This document shows, one piece after another, positions 55,629 through 64,000 of a DNA stretch of 64,000 nt. The notes beneath the pieces are model-generated. The model searched no databases and was not told the DNA's origin. It was given only the letters and a program-made list of their open reading frames with translations. Made by a program: the position numbers and the translations under genes. This DNA is from a virus. How positions within the stretch are numbered: position 1 is the first letter of the stretch; every line of letters starts with the position of its first letter. Location of the stretch: positions 19,956-83,955 of the IMG/VR virus record IMGVR_UViG_3300009514_000014; one strand, given 5' to 3'.

Positions 55629-57833
55629 ATGGCTGAGCTTCTTTCTTCCAAAATCACCGTCGGCGAAGAAGACCCGACTATCCGCTCGTTTCCATCCCTG
55701 GCCAGCGCCGTTCTGGCGATTCAGGGCATAGCAGAAATGGGCCCTATCGGCACGTGGACGCTGTTGACTTCCTTCGAGGAGTACCAGGAAATCTACGGAG
55801 GATACCTGGCATCCTACCAGCTAGCACAGGCTGTCCGAGCGTTTTTCCTGAACGGCGGCAACCAGTGTTACGTCTCTCGCACGGCACACTACTCGAGTGT
55901 CTCCGCCGGTACATTGGCCACAGCGGCCAAGGGCGCTGTCACCCTTCAAACTACCGGCGGTGCAGCAACAGCGGCCGAGGTCACGGGCGCCGTAGCTGGT
56001 CCTTGGGCCTTCGCTCCCGGCGATACGTTGGGCGTCAAGATCGATCAGGGTGGTGTGCTCACCGCGACCTTCGACGCAGCGGCAGGCTACCAGGACGACA
56101 CCACGACCTACCCGGTGGCTGATCAAAACGGCAACAACATCACCGTCCAGTTCGACGGTGGAGCCGTACAGACCGTAACGTTTTCTGGGGTCACGACGAC
56201 GTTGGTCTCCGTCATCAACCAGATCAACGCGCAGATCTACGGCGGTTTTGTTGTCGATCAAGGCGGACAGGTTCGAGTCACCTCAGACACCAAAGGCACC
56301 AACAGCACCGTGCTTTGCGGAGTCGGCACTTCCGGTCTGACGTTCGGTTCAGCCACGGCAGGCACCGGCGACGTCGCCGATATCCTCTCCGTCACCGCTG
56401 CTGAAATCGAGACCGTGGTCGAGGCGGATGTCGCCGGCACGGTTGTCACTGAAGAAGCCGGCGGCTTCATCAAGCTCGCAACGACAGACACTGGCTCGAC
56501 GGCGTACATTCAGGTGGACGCTGCCGGTTCTACGGTGGAGGCAGTTCTCGGTCTCGCGACAACGGAGTTCCAAGGTTCCGATTCTGCACCGCAGGACACG
56601 TTGACGATGACGGCCAAGTACTACGGCGCATACGCCAACGCTCTCAAGATCAAAGTCACGGCGGCCAGTAGCGCCGTTGCTTCCGAGTTCAACCTGCAGG
56701 TCTTGCTCGGCACGGCCGTTCTCGAGTCGTTTGCCAACGTCACGATGGATGACACGGCAGATCGTTACGTTCTCACAGTCGTCAACAACGCGGACGTCGG
56801 ATCGTTGCGCTTCGTAGCCAGTGATGATGCGGCCACCGGCTCACCGACAGTCATTCGACCGGCGGACACTTCTGGTGCCACCGTGGTCGGTGGCGATGAC
56901 GGCCTAACGAGTCTTGACGACAACGACTTCATCGGAGATCCGGCCGGCTCCACAGGCCTCTACGCCTTCGATACGGCCGACGATGCGACATTGCTCGCCT
57001 CGCCCGACAGAATCACTGCAGCAGTGCAGAACGCCATGATGACGTACTGCGGCGACGACCGCAAAGGTTTCATGTTCGCGCTGCTCGATCCCCCTCTCGG
57101 GCAGACGGCGGCTCAGATGCTCACGTATCGGTCCACCCTCACGTCAACAGCGTACCCCGAGTTCGGTGCGTTGTATTGGCCGCAGGTCAAAATCGTCAAT
57201 CCGTCGGTTTCGATTTTCGGTACCGGTGCGGACATCACCGTCGCACCGTGCGGCTACGTTGCCGGTATCATGGCCCGCAACGATGCCAATGAGCAAGCAG
57301 GTCCATTCGTGCAACCTGCCGGTGTCGAGGAAGGCAAGCCTTCTGGTCTCATCGGCGTAGGCATGGATGAAGTCAAATTGGAGGCGAAGCGCGACTTGGT
57401 GTTTCCGCAACGCATCAACCCCATCTCCTATCTCAAGCGCTACGGCTACTTCGTGGACGGTGCGCGCACGCTGAAAGGTGACGGCAACTTCCCAAGTGTC
57501 GGCGAACGTCGTGGCGTCTCGCATATCGAGCGGCTCTTGAGTGACGGCCTGCAGTGGGTGCGGCACAAAAACAATACGGAGCAGTTGCGCGAGGATGTGG
57601 AGACGACGGTTTACGCCGAGCTCCGAAGTTGGATGGATAAAGGTGCGTTTGCGTCCAACGACCCCGCCACTGCGTTCTTCGTGGACGTGTCCGACGCTTT
57701 GAATCCGCCATCCGTCATTCGGGCAGGAAAGCTGGTGCTACGTGTAGGTATGGCAACCAACACACCGGCAGAGTTCGTCATCATCAAGGTAACCAAAGAC
57801 ACTCGCGCGCTCAACGAAGAGCTCTTGGGCTAG
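55629..57833 (+). CDS. Tail sheath protein
   Basis: 734 residues. N-terminal EEDPTIRSFPSLASAVLAIQG and C-terminal VFPQRINPISYLKRYGYFVDGARTL plus FINDRRLEQYI-like SHIERLLSDGLQWVRHKNNTE are hallmarks of contractile sheath proteins. A beta-rich insertion at ~115-440 enlarges it. Confirms a contractile tail. Confidence 0.9.
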   Translation: MAELLSSKITVGEEDPTIRSFPSLASAVLAIQGIAEMGPIGTWTLLTSFEEYQEIYGGYLASYQLAQAVRAFFLNGGNQCYVSRTAHYSSVSAGTLATAAKGAVTLQTTGGAATAAEVTGAVAGPWAFAPGDTLGVKIDQGGVLTATFDAAAGYQDDTTTYPVADQNGNNITVQFDGGAVQTVTFSGVTTTLVSVINQINAQIYGGFVVDQGGQVRVTSDTKGTNSTVLCGVGTSGLTFGSATAGTGDVADILSVTAAEIETVVEADVAGTVVTEEAGGFIKLATTDTGSTAYIQVDAAGSTVEAVLGLATTEFQGSDSAPQDTLTMTAKYYGAYANALKIKVTAASSAVASEFNLQVLLGTAVLESFANVTMDDTADRYVLTVVNNADVGSLRFVASDDAATGSPTVIRPADTSGATVVGGDDGLTSLDDNDFIGDPAGSTGLYAFDTADDATLLASPDRITAAVQNAMMTYCGDDRKGFMFALLDPPLGQTAAQMLTYRSTLTSTAYPEFGALYWPQVKIVNPSVSIFGTGADITVAPCGYVAGIMARNDANEQAGPFVQPAGVEEGKPSGLIGVGMDEVKLEAKRDLVFPQRINPISYLKRYGYFVDGARTLKGDGNFPSVGERRGVSHIERLLSDGLQWVRHKNNTEQLREDVETTVYAELRSWMDKGAFASNDPATAFFVDVSDALNPPSVIRAGKLVLRVGMATNTPAEFVIIKVTKDTRALNEELLG

Positions 57834-57886
57834 ACAGGTAACCTCGCAGTCGACGTAAGTAAGTCGATCATTTAGGGAGGATCAAA

Positions 57887-58384
57887 ATGGCAGATGTCAA
57901 ACTCTTGGGCGGCCAGCGCGAGTTGCACCCCAAGCACCAGTTTCTGGTGCAAATTCCCGGTGGCTGGAGCGCCGGCTTTCAGAAATGCTCTGAGCTCTCC
58001 ACCGAGATAGCAAAGATCGAGTACTACGAGGGCGGCTCCATGATCCCCTGGAAAGTACCAGGGCGAGTGTCCTTCGCCGACGTGACGCTGGAACGTGGTA
58101 CATCCAGCTCGTTGAAGTTCTACGAGTGGATGTTGCAAGTCGCCAACGCAACAGTCGGCACATTTCCCACACGAGGTTTCGGCCTACAAACTCCGACGTA
58201 CATGAAGGATGTAAAAATCATTCAACTCGATCGAGATGGTCTAGTCGCCGGTTCGCCGCGCATTTGGCGCGTCACCAATGCATGGGTGCAGAAGTACATG
58301 GCGGGTGACTGGGACAATACGGCAGACGAGGTGGTTATCGAATCGCTCACACTGACGTTCGACCACTTCTCCAAAGTAAAGTAG
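57887..58384 (+). CDS. Tail tube protein
   Basis: 165 residues of the gp19-type tube family: HPKHQFLVQIPGGWSAGFQKCS, EYYEGGSMIPWKVPGRVSFAD, VTLERGTSS, FYEWML. AGGGAGG lies upstream. Directly follows the sheath gene. Confidence 0.88.
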   Translation: MADVKLLGGQRELHPKHQFLVQIPGGWSAGFQKCSELSTEIAKIEYYEGGSMIPWKVPGRVSFADVTLERGTSSSLKFYEWMLQVANATVGTFPTRGFGLQTPTYMKDVKIIQLDRDGLVAGSPRIWRVTNAWVQKYMAGDWDNTADEVVIESLTLTFDHFSKVK

Positions 58385-58443
58385 ACGCATGACGCGTCGG
58401 GTGGGAGCACAGCTCCGCCCCAACAGGTATAGTGAGGAAAAAT

Positions 58444-59202
58444 ATGTCTCTCGAGGTCAAATGCCCGTCCGGGCTGCACGGTGTTCTCCGTGGAATGAAG
58501 GTCAAAGACGAGGAGCTGTTCGCCGACCGCAAGCTTGCGCGGTCTGGAGGATTGATCACTAAGCTTTTGACGTCATGTTGGGAGCAAACGCTCGACGCCG
58601 GTCCGTACTCTTTCATCAATTCAGACACCCCCATCGACTGGGACAGGATCGCGTCAGCAGACCGCAACTACCTTCTCATCAAGCTGCGCGTCAGCACCTT
58701 CGGTTCGGATTACGAGTTCAAGGTCACATGCAACAAGTGCGCAAAGCACTTCGCTTGGGGTGTCGACCTGAACTCTCTCGACGTATTCGAGATGAGCGAA
58801 GAGGGTATCAGCTCACTGCGCACCGGCGACGCTGTGCCAATGCAAGTCGACGGCATGGAAGTGCTGTGCCGCGTGCTGCGCGGAGAGGACGAGCGCTTCT
58901 TTGCAACCTTGGATGGCGCTGAGTCCAACAAGGTCCTCACGTACACACTCACGCGTCGTATCGTGCAGATGCAAGGGCAGACAGAGTGGGAGCTCTTGCT
59001 GCCGTTGGTCGAAGACCTCGAGCGCCTCACGGCCGATAAGCTGTGGGACCTCACTGATAACTTGGAGGGCGGCATCGAGATGCTCTTCGATATCGACTGC
59101 CCGAGCTGTCAGACTGTGATGAACATAATGCTCCCTTTCGAAGAGGGCTTCTTTTCGAGCCGAAAGCGCTTTGCGAAGTCGAAAAGGAAGAGGATTGGTT
59201 AG
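58444..59202 (+). CDS. Tail assembly chaperone (first frame)
   Basis: 252 residues with two CxxC pairs (CNKC and CPSC, ~95 and ~220) that could hold zinc. Placed between tube and tape measure, the usual site of tail chaperones (P2 E/E', lambda G/GT). The final residues are basic; the -1 frame stays open across the end and continues to 59354. Confidence 0.7.
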   Translation: MSLEVKCPSGLHGVLRGMKVKDEELFADRKLARSGGLITKLLTSCWEQTLDAGPYSFINSDTPIDWDRIASADRNYLLIKLRVSTFGSDYEFKVTCNKCAKHFAWGVDLNSLDVFEMSEEGISSLRTGDAVPMQVDGMEVLCRVLRGEDERFFATLDGAESNKVLTYTLTRRIVQMQGQTEWELLLPLVEDLERLTADKLWDLTDNLEGGIEMLFDIDCPSCQTVMNIMLPFEEGFFSSRKRFAKSKRKRIG

Positions 59203-59207
59203 ACTTG

Positions 59208-59354
59208 ATGTTTGCGATGTGCGTGCAGTCGCCTAATCTGTCGTCGTTGAACATCAGTTGGGGAGACGTGCTCGAGATGCCGGTAGGTCGGCGGAACGCA
59301 CTTGCCGACAAACTGGAAGATCTGAAAAGCCGAGAGGCCGATCAACACAGATAA
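59208..59354 (+). CDS. Second frame of the tail assembly chaperone
   Basis: In the -1 frame relative to the gene upstream. From an ATG at 59208 it gives 48 residues, including SWGDVLEMPVGRRNALADKL; the frame is open upstream and reads EVEKEEDWLDL before the ATG, which looks protein-coding. It may be expressed as a frameshifted extension around 59130-59160 (a CTTCTTTTC stretch) or alone. Confidence 0.6.
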   Translation: MFAMCVQSPNLSSLNISWGDVLEMPVGRRNALADKLEDLKSREADQHR

Positions 59355-59368
59355 CGTAGAGGTGCCCT

Positions 59369-62071
59369 GTGCCCCGCAATGTTGGCTACTCCATGACCTT
59401 CACCTTTACGGGGTTGGACAAGTACACGCCAGTTGCGGCTCAAGTCAACAACGCCAATAAAAGCATTGGTGATAGCACTCAACGCATGGCCGACCGTTCG
59501 AAGTCGGCTATCTCCCAACTCGCTGGCGCCTACAACGCACTGATCGTCGCCAAGCATGCCGCTCGAGCGGTGGGTACTCTGCTCGGCCCTGCCGTCGACA
59601 TGCAACAAGCCATGGCCAACTTGGAAGCAGCCACTGGTGCAAGTGGAGATGCCATCGACAAATTCAAGGCAGCCGCAAACGAGGCTGCCGGCATCACCCC
59701 ATTTACGCCGGTAGAAGCAGTGCAGGCGTTGCAAGGGTTGAACCTAGCGATACGTGATACCAAGGCAGCCAGCGAATCGTTGATTCCTACATTATCTTTT
59801 GCCCACACCTTTATGAAAGGTGATGTCGCCGGTTCGACTAAATTGCTGTCGCGGCTTGTAAAAGGCTTCGGCATTAGCGCCGAAGAGGCTGCCGGCAAGT
59901 TGGATAAGCTTGTCGCCATTCAGCGTGTAACAGGTGTTCAGGCTGCAGATCTGGCCGAGGGTTTCAAAAAGCTAGGTGTTGTCTCCGGTATCTCTAAAAG
60001 CAATTTCGAAGACATTGCGCCTGTGTTCGCCCTGGTCACACGCGGTTTCGACAGTGCTTCTGCTACCACCACTGGTTTAATCCGTGGTGTGCAGCGTCTT
60101 GCAAACCCTGAAGTAGCTGGAAGGTTGCGAGAGCAATTCGGCATCATAGTGTCCAGCGAGGGCGGTTTCAAGTCAATGCAGAGAGTCATGATTGACTTGG
60201 CTAACGCCGCAAAGCTCAACGCAAATAATTGGCCCGCCTTTGTCGCACAAGTGACACAAGTGTTTGGCGCACGCGCAGCAAAAACATTTATCTCAGGTGT
60301 GCAGCAACTGAACAAAGGCTTCAAAGGCATGGGGACCGGCGTCCTACGCGGTGCTGACGCATTCAAGGTAATAAACGAGGCTATGGCGAAGTCTGGTGGA
60401 CTGCTGCATCAAATAACACAAGACGTGATGAAAACCACGCAAGGGCAACTGCTGTTGCTGAATGACGCCTGGATCAAAGTTCGAGGTAGCATGTTTGATG
60501 CGGCCGTGGCTGGTCTTGGTCCGCTAGTCACGCATTTGTTGCACGCTGTAGACGCCGTAACTTATCTGTTCACGGAGCTCGGCCCGCTGTCGTGGATCTT
60601 GCGTGGCCTGGTCAGAGTTTTGGTTATCGGCGGTGGCATACTTGGCGCATTCTACGCAGCGAAGCTGGTGTGGATTGGTGTGACGGCGATTGCGTCAAAT
60701 GCCATTGGCATGTTACGCAATCAGGTTTTGTTGACCAATGGAGCCATGGCAGGCACTATAACTAGCGCCAAGTCGGCGGTGGTTGGCTACGTGGCGTTGA
60801 TCAGATCGGCAGGCATAGCACGAGGCACACTACAGGCCTTGGGTTTGACTGCCAAAGCGATGTGGCGATCAGTGCTAGGCCCTATTGGTTTGATTTGGCT
60901 ACTAGTTGACGGTCTTAGTTGGTTGTACAAAGGTGCCAAAAAGTTGTTAGGCATATCGTCTGACACAGCAAAGAGCGACACAAAGAAATTGCAATCTGCG
61001 GCGGCTAAGCACAAGCAAGCCATCATGGACCAAATGCGGGTTACTTCGAAACTGGGTAACACCATTTCAGGTTTCGAAGGGGCCGTGAAGAACTGGAAGC
61101 AAGTCATTCAGTCCAAGTTGCCGATGCTGCCGCATAAAGCGCTTCAGTTCTTCTCGAAAGAGGTGGAAAAGTTGATCAGTTCCGGCGCAGTAAATGCTAA
61201 GGGCGCCGCACTGATGCGTGAACGTGTTGCTGATGTTAGGCAGGTGTTTACTGCTCGCGACGCGGCGACGCCTGAAGAGGTCAAGAAGAGCCAAAACGCT
61301 ATAACGTTTTTAGGCGAGTTGACGAAGGCCACTTCGCATGACACCAAGAAGGCAGCCGAAGCGACAAAGATGGCAGCGACTGAGGTCGATCGTTTTCGCA
61401 CGAAGTCAGATCGCATGGCGCGCACATTGATCGCTCTCGGTATCGGCACAGACGGCTTCAAAAAAGCACTGGACAAACAGCTTGTCGTCTCTACAAAGCA
61501 GGTTTACAAGACCGAGGAAGAGCTGCGAGCTCGCATTGCATTGGCGGAGCACGGTCATATCGGCATCGGCGCTGATATGAAGTCGAACAAAGAACTGCAA
61601 CGCAGCTACGCCAAGAATCGCGAGTTGGCGCTTGCCAGTGCCAAGGCGCTCGATAAACAAACGTTGGCACAAAGCAACCTGCAAAAAAGCACAGACATGG
61701 TGCGCAAGACGGAGGCGGGGGGTTACGGCGCTCTGCTAGACACTTACGCGCGTAAAGAACTAAAGCAGTCGCAAATCGACGCAAAGCTACGCAAGGCAGG
61801 ACCTGCTTTGGTGAAGCCTGGCGGTGCCACTACTAAGCCCGGTAAAGGCGGTGCAGGCGGAAAGAGTGGAAACGAATTGTCATCAATGGCTGCAGACACG
61901 CAGACACACGTGGCCTTGACTAAACAGCTATTGAAGGTCAACAAAGCTGTCGCAGAGCGGCTGAGAAATGTGCTTGGTACTGGCTCCTCGGATGACGGTT
62001 CAGGCTTGCGAGGTCCCGCCGCTGACGCTTTGTCCTCTGAATTGATGGAACTCGCCACGCGAGACCGCTAG
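59369..62071 (+). CDS. Tail tape measure protein
   Basis: 900 residues from a GTG start with AGAGGTG upstream (ATG at 59393 is an alternative). N-terminal ~250 residues (DMQQAMANLEAATGASGDAIDKF, FTPVEAVQALQGLN) match the TP901-type tape measure family; a membrane-like region follows at ~385-500, then long helices. Sets tail length and may help DNA entry. Confidence 0.9.
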   Translation: MPRNVGYSMTFTFTGLDKYTPVAAQVNNANKSIGDSTQRMADRSKSAISQLAGAYNALIVAKHAARAVGTLLGPAVDMQQAMANLEAATGASGDAIDKFKAAANEAAGITPFTPVEAVQALQGLNLAIRDTKAASESLIPTLSFAHTFMKGDVAGSTKLLSRLVKGFGISAEEAAGKLDKLVAIQRVTGVQAADLAEGFKKLGVVSGISKSNFEDIAPVFALVTRGFDSASATTTGLIRGVQRLANPEVAGRLREQFGIIVSSEGGFKSMQRVMIDLANAAKLNANNWPAFVAQVTQVFGARAAKTFISGVQQLNKGFKGMGTGVLRGADAFKVINEAMAKSGGLLHQITQDVMKTTQGQLLLLNDAWIKVRGSMFDAAVAGLGPLVTHLLHAVDAVTYLFTELGPLSWILRGLVRVLVIGGGILGAFYAAKLVWIGVTAIASNAIGMLRNQVLLTNGAMAGTITSAKSAVVGYVALIRSAGIARGTLQALGLTAKAMWRSVLGPIGLIWLLVDGLSWLYKGAKKLLGISSDTAKSDTKKLQSAAAKHKQAIMDQMRVTSKLGNTISGFEGAVKNWKQVIQSKLPMLPHKALQFFSKEVEKLISSGAVNAKGAALMRERVADVRQVFTARDAATPEEVKKSQNAITFLGELTKATSHDTKKAAEATKMAATEVDRFRTKSDRMARTLIALGIGTDGFKKALDKQLVVSTKQVYKTEEELRARIALAEHGHIGIGADMKSNKELQRSYAKNRELALASAKALDKQTLAQSNLQKSTDMVRKTEAGGYGALLDTYARKELKQSQIDAKLRKAGPALVKPGGATTKPGKGGAGGKSGNELSSMAADTQTHVALTKQLLKVNKAVAERLRNVLGTGSSDDGSGLRGPAADALSSELMELATRDR

Positions 62072-62084
62072 GACCAGTCGACTG

Positions 62085-62429
62085 ATGATCTTTGAAGATA
62101 GCCGATATGTCCTCTCCGACTTGTTTGTCGACTCGCAGAGTCGCGTCTACCTCGGTCCTCGCGAGCGTTTCTTCTTTGAAGATTTGGACGACGTGATACC
62201 CCACACAGTTAGAGAAGGGGACACATGGCACAGCCTTGCGCACCAGTACTATGGTCGCGCGCTAAGTGCTGAAGTCAATTTATGGTGGGCGCTGGCTGAC
62301 TTTCAACCTGAACCAGTTCTTGATCCGACACTAGTGTTAGCAGCCGGCACGATTGTGCTCATACCTCCCATTCGTGTTATGCAGGAAGAATTGGAAGGTC
62401 TTCCTGATGAATCACTGGCGACACTGTAA
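62085..62429 (+). CDS. Baseplate LysM-domain protein
   Basis: 114 residues. HTVREGDTWHSLAHQYYGR (~43-61) and the later TLVLAAGTIVLIPP form a LysM-like module seen in gp53/gpX-type tail proteins. ATG/TAA junction joins it to the hub gene. Confidence 0.78.
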   Translation: MIFEDSRYVLSDLFVDSQSRVYLGPRERFFFEDLDDVIPHTVREGDTWHSLAHQYYGRALSAEVNLWWALADFQPEPVLDPTLVLAAGTIVLIPPIRVMQEELEGLPDESLATL

Positions 62430-63715
62430 TGAGTCTTGAAGGCTACGACACTCTCAACCCTCGCGTGCACTTTAAAATATTGCAGGCGCCGGCCGGCATG
62501 ACTGCTGCGCAACTAGCTTTGCGTCTGATGAAGTTTGAGTACATCGATGAGCCTAGAAAGCGTCCGCATGCCATCATGGACTTCGACAACACCGACGGTC
62601 GCATTGTGAATGTTGCAGTACTCCTTCTCGGCCTGAAAGTTCGCGTCACCTTCGGCTATGACGGATTGCGTTCGAGGGCTTTTGATGTCGTCATCCGTAA
62701 AATAAAAGGCGGTATGGTTCGCAGTCCGCAAACGCGTTCACCGGCACCAAACGCCACGGGCGTGGTGCAGATGGAGGGCGTCGTACATAACACCAAATTG
62801 CACTGGCGGACCGAAGGCGACATCGGCGTTTGGCGTAACACAACCATGTCAAAGGTGGTCGCGCAGATCGCCAGGAGTGCAGGGTACAAAGAGGACAAAA
62901 TATTCGTGGAGTACGACGTTGACGCACATGGGCAACGAGAGCGCAACATTGACGAAATCAGTATCTCGGAGGATGACACCCTCGAGCACTTCCTACGCGA
63001 TGCTGCCCACGAACGAGGCTTTGTGACTTATCGACGCAATGGTGAGTTTCACTGGCACAGCCCGGGTTGGAAGGGCGCACACACGGAAGAAATAGAGTAC
63101 TTCAAAGGGCCAGACTTGCTGGACTTCGCTGTTGAAGGTGACTACCGAATAAACATGAGTAAAGTGCAGGGGCGGGCGCATAACGCCAGGTTGCGGCGCG
63201 TGTTCACATACGACGCCGAGAACAACAGATTCGGTGTCGCTCGACCTTCCTTGGCCGAAGCTCTGGCTCGGCCCTCTGTAAACCCGACAGACGTCGTGGC
63301 CGCTATTTCGGATAAAGCTAAAGAGAGAGCAGGAGCCCGGCTAGCCGTTCAAATTCGAAATCGGTGGAAGTTGAACCTGACGTTGGTGGGTAATCCAAAG
63401 GTGCTTCGTGGCGTGTCATTGCAGCTCGGCAACTTTGGGCCATTCATTGACGGCCGGTGGTACTGCAGAGGCTGCAGGCACATATTCGACACTTCCGGAT
63501 ACACCACTAAGATGTCACTCCGAGCCAAAACAACTGGTGGAGGGGGCGGCCAACGGCGGTTTAAGTTCACCGTCGATCCGGAAACTGGAAAGTTCGGGGT
63601 AGCTGTGAGCTACTACGGCTCACTGAAAAAGAAAAAGAAGAGCAAACGAAAGAACAAAAGCAAATTGGGGCCTAACACCTTTAGTGCATCATCTCGTCGA
63701 CGAACAAGGAAGTAG
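62429..63715 (+). CDS. Baseplate hub protein (gpD/gp27-like)
   Basis: 428 residues. RVHFKILQAPAGMTAAQLALRL, the SISEDDTLEHFLRDAAHERGF segment and YFKGPDLLDFAVEGDYR fit late-control gene D/VgrG-hub proteins. The C-terminus is very basic (KKKKKSKRKNKS). Four cysteines near 355-365 (WYCRGCRHIF) are notable. Confidence 0.8.
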   Translation: MSLEGYDTLNPRVHFKILQAPAGMTAAQLALRLMKFEYIDEPRKRPHAIMDFDNTDGRIVNVAVLLLGLKVRVTFGYDGLRSRAFDVVIRKIKGGMVRSPQTRSPAPNATGVVQMEGVVHNTKLHWRTEGDIGVWRNTTMSKVVAQIARSAGYKEDKIFVEYDVDAHGQRERNIDEISISEDDTLEHFLRDAAHERGFVTYRRNGEFHWHSPGWKGAHTEEIEYFKGPDLLDFAVEGDYRINMSKVQGRAHNARLRRVFTYDAENNRFGVARPSLAEALARPSVNPTDVVAAISDKAKERAGARLAVQIRNRWKLNLTLVGNPKVLRGVSLQLGNFGPFIDGRWYCRGCRHIFDTSGYTTKMSLRAKTTGGGGGQRRFKFTVDPETGKFGVAVSYYGSLKKKKKSKRKNKSKLGPNTFSASSRRRTRK

Positions 63716-63716
63716 T

Positions 63717-63836
63717 GTGGCCTTTCCAGAAGACCAAACAGCAGCGGGAACCAAAGGCCGTCGGATCTATGGTCTCATGTGGGGCATCGTGCTGAATAAC
63801 AACGACCCCGAAGTGCGCGGACGTGTACGCACTAAT
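63717..63836 (+). CDS. Start of baseplate assembly protein V (truncated by window/chimera)
   Basis: From GTG 63717 the frame reads [20 protein letters not shown], then [18 protein letters not shown], typical of the OB-fold start of gpV-type spikes. The phage sequence stops near 63.83-63.84 kb, where a bacterial gyrA fragment begins. Confidence 0.7.
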
Positions 63837-64000
63837 GTGCCACGATTACTGATCAACATAATCTCATCATCTGAAAATACTTGCTTCGCGCCAATAACTG
63901 CACCATTACGCTCGCTTGTTTGAATAGCAATAACCCCTTGACCGCCACGACCAATAGTACGGTATTCACTAACCGGCGTACGTTTACCGTAACCATTTTC
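63837..64000 (-). pseudogene. gyrA: Fragment of bacterial gyrA (chimeric end)
   Basis: On the minus strand, all of the last ~160 bases read [20 protein letters not shown], then [31 protein letters not shown] and GTLVRT, the C-terminal domain repeat of DNA gyrase subunit A. The sequence is more AT-rich than the phage. The junction falls within about 63820-63843, where the two share a few bases. Most likely an assembly chimera rather than part of the phage. Confidence 0.85.

Noticed and set aside
1-64000. CRISPR arrays, insertion sequences and integrase/attachment sites
   Set aside because: No regularly spaced repeats, transposase, terminal inverted repeats or integrase gene were seen; the HNH protein is the only mobile-type enzyme.

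Overview
This window is part of the genome of a contractile-tailed (myovirus-type) bacteriophage. Positions 41.8-63.8 kb carry a syntenic head-tail module: portal, XkdF-type protease fusion, scaffold, HK97-fold capsid, connectors, tail terminator, sheath, tube, tail assembly chaperone, tape measure, LysM hub, gpD-like hub and the start of a gpV-like spike gene. The host is not identified. Lipoproteins, a Tat signal, a secreted nuclease and a spanin-like lysis set point to a Gram-negative bacterium. An Asp/Ala/Pro-rich lipoprotein and a three-haem lipoprotein cytochrome resemble genes of Myxococcota or 'deltaproteobacterial' lineages; this is inference.

Layout. 1-2.3 kb: end of one tail gene and a pectate-lyase-like tail spike. 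2.3-16.9 kb: an unusually rich translation-related region with about 23 ordinary tRNA genes, a tmRNA, an SRP-RNA-like hairpin, a Pth2-type peptidyl-tRNA hydrolase, a DsrC/TusE-like sulfur carrier, a nucleotidyltransferase of the RNA-repair-associated family, an HNH endonuclease, pyrF and a triheme cytochrome. 17.0-29.1 kb: a leftward early/metabolic block (deoxynucleoside kinase, TSCPD protein, ThyX, MazG-like, HAD nucleotidase, DNA methyltransferase, SLOG, macro domain, secreted nuclease, matrixin protease, small regulators). 29.3-32.6 kb: small genes and a lysis-like set (RlpA-like enzyme, holin-like and spanin-like membrane proteins). 32.6-41.7 kb: leftward tail-fibre and baseplate decoration genes. 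41.7-41.85 kb: promoter region with a strong rightward promoter and a weaker leftward one. 41.85-63.8 kb: rightward virion genes.

The most striking signal is at 2.39-3.55 kb. Here tRNA genes are interrupted, or circularly permuted, by a compact element with a recurring two-helix structure. One gene (3283-3410) has the normal half order with a 56-nt insert in its anticodon stem. Two genes (2386-2520 and 3414-3546) have the 3' half placed before the 5' half. In these the same two helices form between the outer flanks, so joining would give a circular tRNA precursor. A fourth copy (2528-2635) keeps the flanks but lacks recognisable acceptor and D arms. A second cluster (16.2-16.9 kb) holds irregular tRNAs, two with 55-66 nt insertions in the D loop just before the invariant GG.

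The tmRNA, SRP-like RNA, peptidyl-tRNA hydrolase, sulfur carrier and RNA-repair-type nucleotidyltransferase suggest that the phage supplies and maintains much of its own decoding and ribosome-rescue equipment. The last ~160 bases (from about 63.84 kb) are a fragment of a bacterial gyrA gene on the opposite strand, most likely a chimeric assembly end.
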